Source: Alisma plantago-aquatica (lineage: Eukaryota; Streptophyta; Magnoliopsida; Alismatales; Alismataceae). From it: a stretch of 64,000 nucleotides of DNA. The stretch covers positions 1,331,092,804 to 1,331,156,803 of the forward strand of contig OY856410.1 of assembly GCA_963693085.1 (NCBI GenBank). The letters are read 5' to 3'. Positions 58,961-64,000 of this stretch are shown here, piece by piece. Each line of letters begins with the position of its first letter. Position 1 is the stretch's first letter. The notes under the pieces are model-generated. The model saw only the letters and a list, made by a program, of their open reading frames with translations, was not told the DNA's origin and did not search any database. Position numbers and translations under genes: made by a program.

Positions 58961-59400
58961 TTTGAACAAGAAGTTTACTAGTGCACCGGTGTTGGTTCTT
59001 CTAGAACAAAGGAAAGACTATATCATCTTCTGTGATGTGTCGAGCAATGGTTTGGGATGTGTGTTGATGTAAGACTAGAACATTATTTCTTTTGCTTTAG
59101 GACAACTTAAGAAACACGAGGAGAATTACCTGACACATGATCTAGAGCTTGTAATTGTGGTCCATGCTTTGAGGATTTGGAGACACTACCTTTATGGTGA
59201 GAAATGCCAGAGCTTCAACGACTACAAGAACCTACAATACATCTTTTTGTAACAGGAGTTGAACATGAAGAAGCGATGTTGGATGGAGTTGATCAAGGAT
59301 TATGATTGCACAACAAACTACCATTTAGGGAAGTAGAATGTGGTGATAGATGAGTTTAGTAGGAGGTCTTCTACACCATCATCTGTTGATAAGGCACAAC
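58960..59400 (+). pseudogene. pol: RNase H, chromovirus 2
   Basis: IIFCDVSSNGLG keeps the first Asp and [13 protein letters not shown] the Glu. The block equivalent to IFTDHKNL reads SFNDYKNL, and the closing ADALSR block reads IDEFSR. Stops are interspersed. Confidence 0.83.
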
Positions 59401-59559
59401 CATGTTCTTTGGTGTTCCATAAGAGAAATATGTTGGTGACCTTACATTAGATGAACATGAAGTTAGAAGTATCCTTGTTGGTACGATTGTTAGCACAATT
59501 ATAGGTGAAGCCTATGTGGAGGCAGCATATCAAAGATGCATAGAGAGATAATATTGTGA

Positions 59560-60375
59560 TAGAACAAATCTGAGCAGAGTTTGGCAACGAGAAGCATGAT
59601 GGCTTCCATGTGTCAGAGGATGGGACATTGTCTTACCGCAATAGAGCAGTGGCTCCTGATGTTGATAACCTGAGGAATTATGATTCGGGAAGAGGCTCAC
59701 TCTTTGATGTATGACATGCATCCAGGCAGTACCAAGATGTACCATAAATTGAAGGATCTTTATTGGTGGCTTGGCTTGAAGCATGATGTGGCTGAGTTTG
59801 TGGCAAAGTGTCATCTATGTCAAGATGTTAAGGCCGAGTATCAAAAACCTATAGGGACATCACAACGATTTCCTATATTGTAGTGGAAATGGGATTATAT
59901 CATGATGGACTTTGTGGTTGGTCTTCCTTGGATAGCCAAAGGTCATGATTCCATTTGGGTGATAGTGGATAGGTTAACCAAGTTAGTACACTTCCTCCTC
60001 ATGAAGACAATGTATACAATTGAGAAGTTGGCACATGCGTATGTTGATGAGATAGTACGTTTGCACATTGTTCCAATCGATAGTGTCCGAAAAAGGTACT
60101 CAATATACTAGTCATTTTTGGGAACATTTGTATAAAACCATGGGGACACAATTGGTATTCCTTATGGCATTTCACCCACAGATACATGGCCAGTATGAGA
60201 GGAATATATGATGTTGGATGATCTATTTAGGCTTGTGTTATGTAATTTTTGGACAGTTGGGATGTGCAACTCAGTTTGATAGAGTTTGCCTACAAAAATA
60301 GCTATTGGAGGAGTATCAACATGGAACCTTATGAATCTTTGTATGGGAGATGTTGTAGGTCTCTGTTGTTTTGGT
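59560..60375 (+). pseudogene. pol: Integrase, chromovirus 2
   Basis: The zinc-binding part HSLMYDMHPG with CHLCQDVK is present. The catalytic core begins [10 protein letters not shown] (first Asp). The second Asp block is distorted: in place of the usual SDRGPQFTS only SVRKRYSIY or a shifted QYTSHFW is readable. The third block reads HGQYERN instead of DGQSERT, so the Glu is kept while the preceding Asp is lost. The closing EPYESLYGRCCRS is present. Confidence 0.87.
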
Positions 60376-60499
60376 ATGAAATGGTTGAGTATTAGCTTTG
60401 GGTCCTACACTTGTACACTAGACCACAAAGAAGATCAAGATGATACTGCAATAGTTGAAGGCAGCCCAGGATAGGAAGAAGTCATATGTTGATAATCTT

Positions 60500-60950
60500 C
60501 GTAGGCCGTTGGAGTTCGAAGTGGGAGACAAGGTGTATCTTGAGGTCTCTCTTCTAAAGGAGTGTTGAGGTTTGGGAAGAAGGGTAAGTTGGCTCCCAGA
60601 TATATAGGACCTTACCCTGTGGTATCACGTGACGGGGAGGTGTCTTATAACTTCGAGTTGCTACTTAAGTTGCTTAGGTTTTATCCAGGTTTCCATGTCT
60701 CTATTTTGTGGAAGTGTCACTCTGACATAGAATTGGTGCTACATCCTGTGGGAGTTGAGTTGGAGTAGGACGTGTCATATGTGGAGGGTCATGTATTGAT
60801 CTTAAATAGAAGGGTGGAGAAGTTGAAGAAGAAGGATATAGTGTTGGTTAAGGTTTCATGGCATCATTATGTCATGGAGGAAGCCATGTGGGAGTTGGAT
60901 GATTAGATGTGTAGGGAGAATCTATCTCTTTTTGCGTAGTATTTTAGGGG
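60500..60950 (+). pseudogene. pol: Integrase C-terminus and chromodomain, chromovirus 2
   Basis: RFGKKGKLAPRYIGPYPVV is a GPY-type module, followed by FHVSILWKCHSD. After a stop at about 60768 come VSYVEGHVLILNRRVEKLKK, KDIVLVKVSWHHYVMEEAMW and a last stop near 60905. It is closely parallel to the Tekay-like tail at 11290-11640. Confidence 0.86.
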
Positions 60951-60976
60951 TGACATCCTTATTAAGGGTTAACAGT

Positions 60977-63900
60977 TGTAGGACCACTAACCTAGCTTAG
61001 TAGTTGATCTTACTTTTTTTTTCTCAATAAGATGCTTAGAACCTTAATCTAATCTCTTGAGACAATTTAATAACATGTGACATGCTTATGTCTTCAGTTT
61101 GGTCCCATTTGGATGATGTTTGAGCTAGTTATGCTATGTGTGTGCTTGTTTTGGACCAAGTTATAATTTACCCATGTTGAGGTTTTTATGTGCCTTCTAT
61201 GTTTTAGCATCAATATAAAGAGAATGATGTTGTGGGTGCCTTGTTGCACCTTGGATGTTGAGATGGAACCATGAGGGGATGTTTAGGGTTTGCTTTAATG
61301 GTTTGTCTGGATGATTGACCTTGTTTGAATGTTAACCCTTTGATTTGGTTTTTAGTGACCATCTTGATGTTTTCTTGGTTCTAACCTCTATAGTCGAAGA
61401 GGTTTTGGGGTGTTCTTATGTTCTCTTTGATCGAAGATGCCTTGAACCCCCCCTCTTTGGTCACTAAGATACCTAGGGTTTGATGTGTTTTGGTCGTAAA
61501 TGTTCCCTTAACCGATTAGCCTAGAGGGATATGTTCTTCTTCGAGCGATGGTGCTTTCGATCAAGTGAGGTCTCTGACCTTCTTTGGTTTTAAAGACCCT
61601 TGTCGTATGTGCATGTTTAGTGCTTGCATGGAGGTTCTTTGATGGACAAGTGGCATGCTTAGTTGGACACCCGTCCTTCCTTATCTCTCTGCTACCCTTG
61701 GATATATATGTATACCTCCCTCCTTGCATGCAAATATCCTTTGTTGCATCCTCTCTTTCTCTACTCTTGCTTGAAGCTCGTCCCTCTTTGGTTCTTGGCA
61801 GAGAAGGAACTCGACCGTGGAGCAAGGTGGTCGAACCCTAGAATGTGGTGATCTAGGGTTGGAGCTTCTTCCTTTATTGATCCTTATGTTTGGCAAGTGG
61901 TTTATCTTTCTAGATCTAATTTTTCTTGAAACCCAACCCTCATTTTCTTGTCTTGGCCAAACCATGGTTCTCCATAGTGATTTTCTTAAGGAACTTTTCT
62001 CCAATAGAGGTCGAATCCATAGTTTTCCATGATAGTACCTATGTGAGATGGAGATCTCCTCTTTTCCCCTTTCTTTTTGTCTTAGGGTTTGTACCCTCTC
62101 TTCTTTGTGTACCTTTTGATATTGGTTAGTTCTTCTTATCTTGAGGTGATCTTTCTTGTCCATGGATTTGATCCAAGCTTGGTTTTTCTTCTCTTTCATG
62201 GAGCTTCTTGGCTTTTGGAGTTGATCTTTACCTCAAGGAGGGTTGTATAACACTCTCCAATACTATTGTTGCACCTTAATCTTGTATCCAAGTTTTTCTT
62301 ATTTCTAAATGAGATTATAAGATGCTTGATGATGATACCTTATTTTAGGGTTTATGATTTTATAGTAATCTTGCATAGATTATCTCTTTCTCTTAAACCC
62401 TAAGTCTTGTACCCGATGTTTTATGGATGGTGGAAATGTTGGCTCTTACATGCATCCTTTAGGACAATGGTTTTTCCCCATGTCTTGGTTCTATTTTCTC
62501 TCTATTACTAATGGATATTTTGGATACATGTGATGTTTTGAAATGTTGGTTTTCCCTCACGATCATGGTTTGATTTTCCCTATGCTTTGGTGATCGAGTT
62601 TCTAGTTATTTGGATGATGATTTCCTTAATGTACCTCACTCCTTGAGATATTAGGTTCATGTTGGTGAACCATCTATTTTGATCATGATTTGACAATGGT
62701 CTTATGTTTCCTAATGTTCTTCATGATATGGTCCAACTGGTTGAAGGTTTGAGATGAATTAGGGTCGCTAAAATGGTTTCCTTGAGAGGTCTCTAGATGA
62801 TCCCTTATTCTTTAGTCGATGTGATAGTCTTTGTTCTTTTTGGTCGCATGACCTAGTTTTCCCTTTGACCTGAGTGTGCTGCTGTCCTCTTTGAGTAAGG
62901 TGCAATGTTTGCATTTCTCTTCGATCGAAGGTGTCTTGTGTTCCCTTCGATCGAAGGGGGGATGGTTGTATCTTTGATCTCTTTCTTTGGGAATGGTATT
63001 TGGCAATGTTGATATGTTCTCTTCGATCACATAGTTTTAGGACTTAGATCCCCTTCGGTAGATGGTAATCCCTAGACACATGGTTGATTTGTGTTGTTAT
63101 TTAGTGATGACGGTGAATGTGAGAAGTAGTGACATTAGGGTTGAATGTTATATGCTATTATGGAAACCCTAATCAGTTAATTATGAGAAACCCTAACCTT
63201 AATCTTGAATACATAATGTAATGCTTACTTGCTTGAATGATTAGCATGTTTTGAAGTATTTTCTATTTCGTATTGGTGTAACCCCTATGTTGTAGGTTGA
63301 ATGAACCTCATAGCTTATGATTGCTATGGTATCTCTTATGTGACACAAGGTGATGATTATGAACCTTGATGAGGCTTGGTTAGCTAATGTTGTTCCCTTT
63401 AAGAATAGGAACAATGTGAATGGTCTGATGACCTTAAGGATGGCTTTGTGAGTAGTGTGAGGTGACATCCTCTGATGATGTGATAAGGGATGGTTATATA
63501 ATGTTGATGACCTTGTGTATGACAGTGAGACTGCATCATGTGATTATGTGATAGCTTTATGATTAATACATTTTATCTCTTCCGACATTGCAATCTACCC
63601 TTATATTTGAAAAATATGTTTAGGGTTTATACATTGTAACTTGATTGATGCATTAAAAAATACCCAATCGAAAATAATTAATCAATTGAAACCCTAATCA
63701 TATAGTTGCCTAGAACCATTGATCCATCTTCAGTGTCAATACTTGTTGGATCATGAAACAAGTAATTCATAAAGGAAACTCAGAGCGTATATTGTTGAAT
63801 ATGTGGGGGTGCAAGCTGAGGGTATATCCTTGCATCCACAATTACAAGTTATGGAGGATGACTGCGGTCATGTCTTGCCAGGAGAACAATTGTGGCTGTA

Positions 63901-64000
63901 TCTCAGTATATATGATGTGATAGAGGACCATTGTAGTTGTACTTCAGATGATTGAGTTTGTATATACTAGTTACTAGTGATGTGCCTACATACCAAGTAT
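60977..64000 (+). repeat. 3' LTR of chromovirus 2 (continues right of window)
   Basis: It starts TGTAGGACCAC after GGGGTGACATCCTTATTAAGGG, a decayed PPT context. It runs parallel to 50134-52038 and 55232-56405 without the nested solo LTR. The 172-codon minus-strand frame at 61681-62199 lies opposite LTR sequence and is not a gene. Confidence 0.88.
62840..63062 (+). repeat. CTTCGATCGAAG palindrome array in U5 (3' LTR copy)
   Basis: About seven copies spaced 20-45 bases, two of them perfect palindromes (CTTCGATCGAAG and CCCTTCGATCGAAGGG), with variants CTTTGACCTGAG, CTTCGATCACATAG and CTTCGGTAGATGG. Confidence 0.8.

Larger units (their letters stand above)
50134..64000 (+). mobile_element. Chromovirus 2 (Ty3/gypsy, Tekay/Del-like), decayed, truncated by window end
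   Basis: 5' LTR from 50134 (TGTAAGACCCC), internal gag-pol about 56910-60960, 3' LTR from 60977 (TGTAGGACCAC) to beyond 64000. Protein blocks resemble those of the element at 6663-20663 closely enough to place both in one lineage, but the LTRs are different sequences. The LTR pair differs more than the Tekay pair, so this insertion looks older. The end of the 5' LTR, the PBS and the first half of gag are missing. Confidence 0.88.

Noticed and set aside
61681..62199. 172-codon minus-strand frame rich in Lys and Arg
   Set aside because: It is antisense to the 3' LTR of chromovirus 2, and the composition is that of reversed pyrimidine-rich LTR sequence.

Overview
The window is eukaryotic plant nuclear DNA from an unidentified angiosperm with a repeat-rich genome. 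I found no convincing host gene, rRNA gene or functional tRNA gene. Almost every recognisable stretch belongs to an LTR retrotransposon, a LINE, a SINE or a TRIM, many inserted into one another. The evidence is plant-type Ty1/copia (Angela lineage) and Ty3/gypsy chromovirus (Tekay/Del-like) proteins, initiator-Met tRNA primer-binding sites, a Cassandra element with 5S rRNA-like LTRs, and an L1-type LINE with a zf-RVT tail.

Layout, left to right. (1) 1-4713, minus strand: 5' end of an Angela-type copia element with an open gag, a 1.4 kb leader, a PBS and a 2.24 kb LTR. (2) 4714-6662 and 20669-24114: an old gypsy-type LTR split by a 14.0 kb Tekay-like chromovirus at 6663-20663 (LTRs of 4588 and 4600 bp, perfect ATCAT target-site duplication, gag-pol with more than ten stops). 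A tRNA-derived SINE sits at 21265-21430. (3) 24115-27041: non-coding remnant with PPT-like and PBS-like sites. (4) 27047-47311, plus strand: a second, decayed Angela element. Its 5' LTR holds a 2.06 kb solo-LTR-like insertion (28618-30672). Its 3' LTR holds an L1-type LINE (37306-46297, minus). The LINE ORF2 is split by a 4.2 kb solo LTR (40368-44569), which carries a complete Cassandra TRIM (41049-41882). (5) 47317-50133: an old LTR end, then unclassified AT-rich DNA. (6) 50134-64000, plus strand: a second chromovirus whose 5' LTR contains another solo LTR (52039-55226, TTTTC duplication), whose PBS and gag start are deleted, and whose 3' LTR runs off the window.

The most unusual theme is regulatory. 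Several unrelated elements carry arrays of a short, family-specific motif (ACCGATCGGT, GTCGATCGAC, CTTCGATCGAAG, CCAAACGGTTTGG). In four elements an array lies just upstream of a TATA box, and three of these have a second array downstream in the leader or U5. The Tekay-like LTRs also carry a dense telo-box (AAACCCTAA) cluster. These arrays are the best candidate here for something not yet described.

All boundaries and comparisons come from reading the sequence by eye; no alignment or database search was run.
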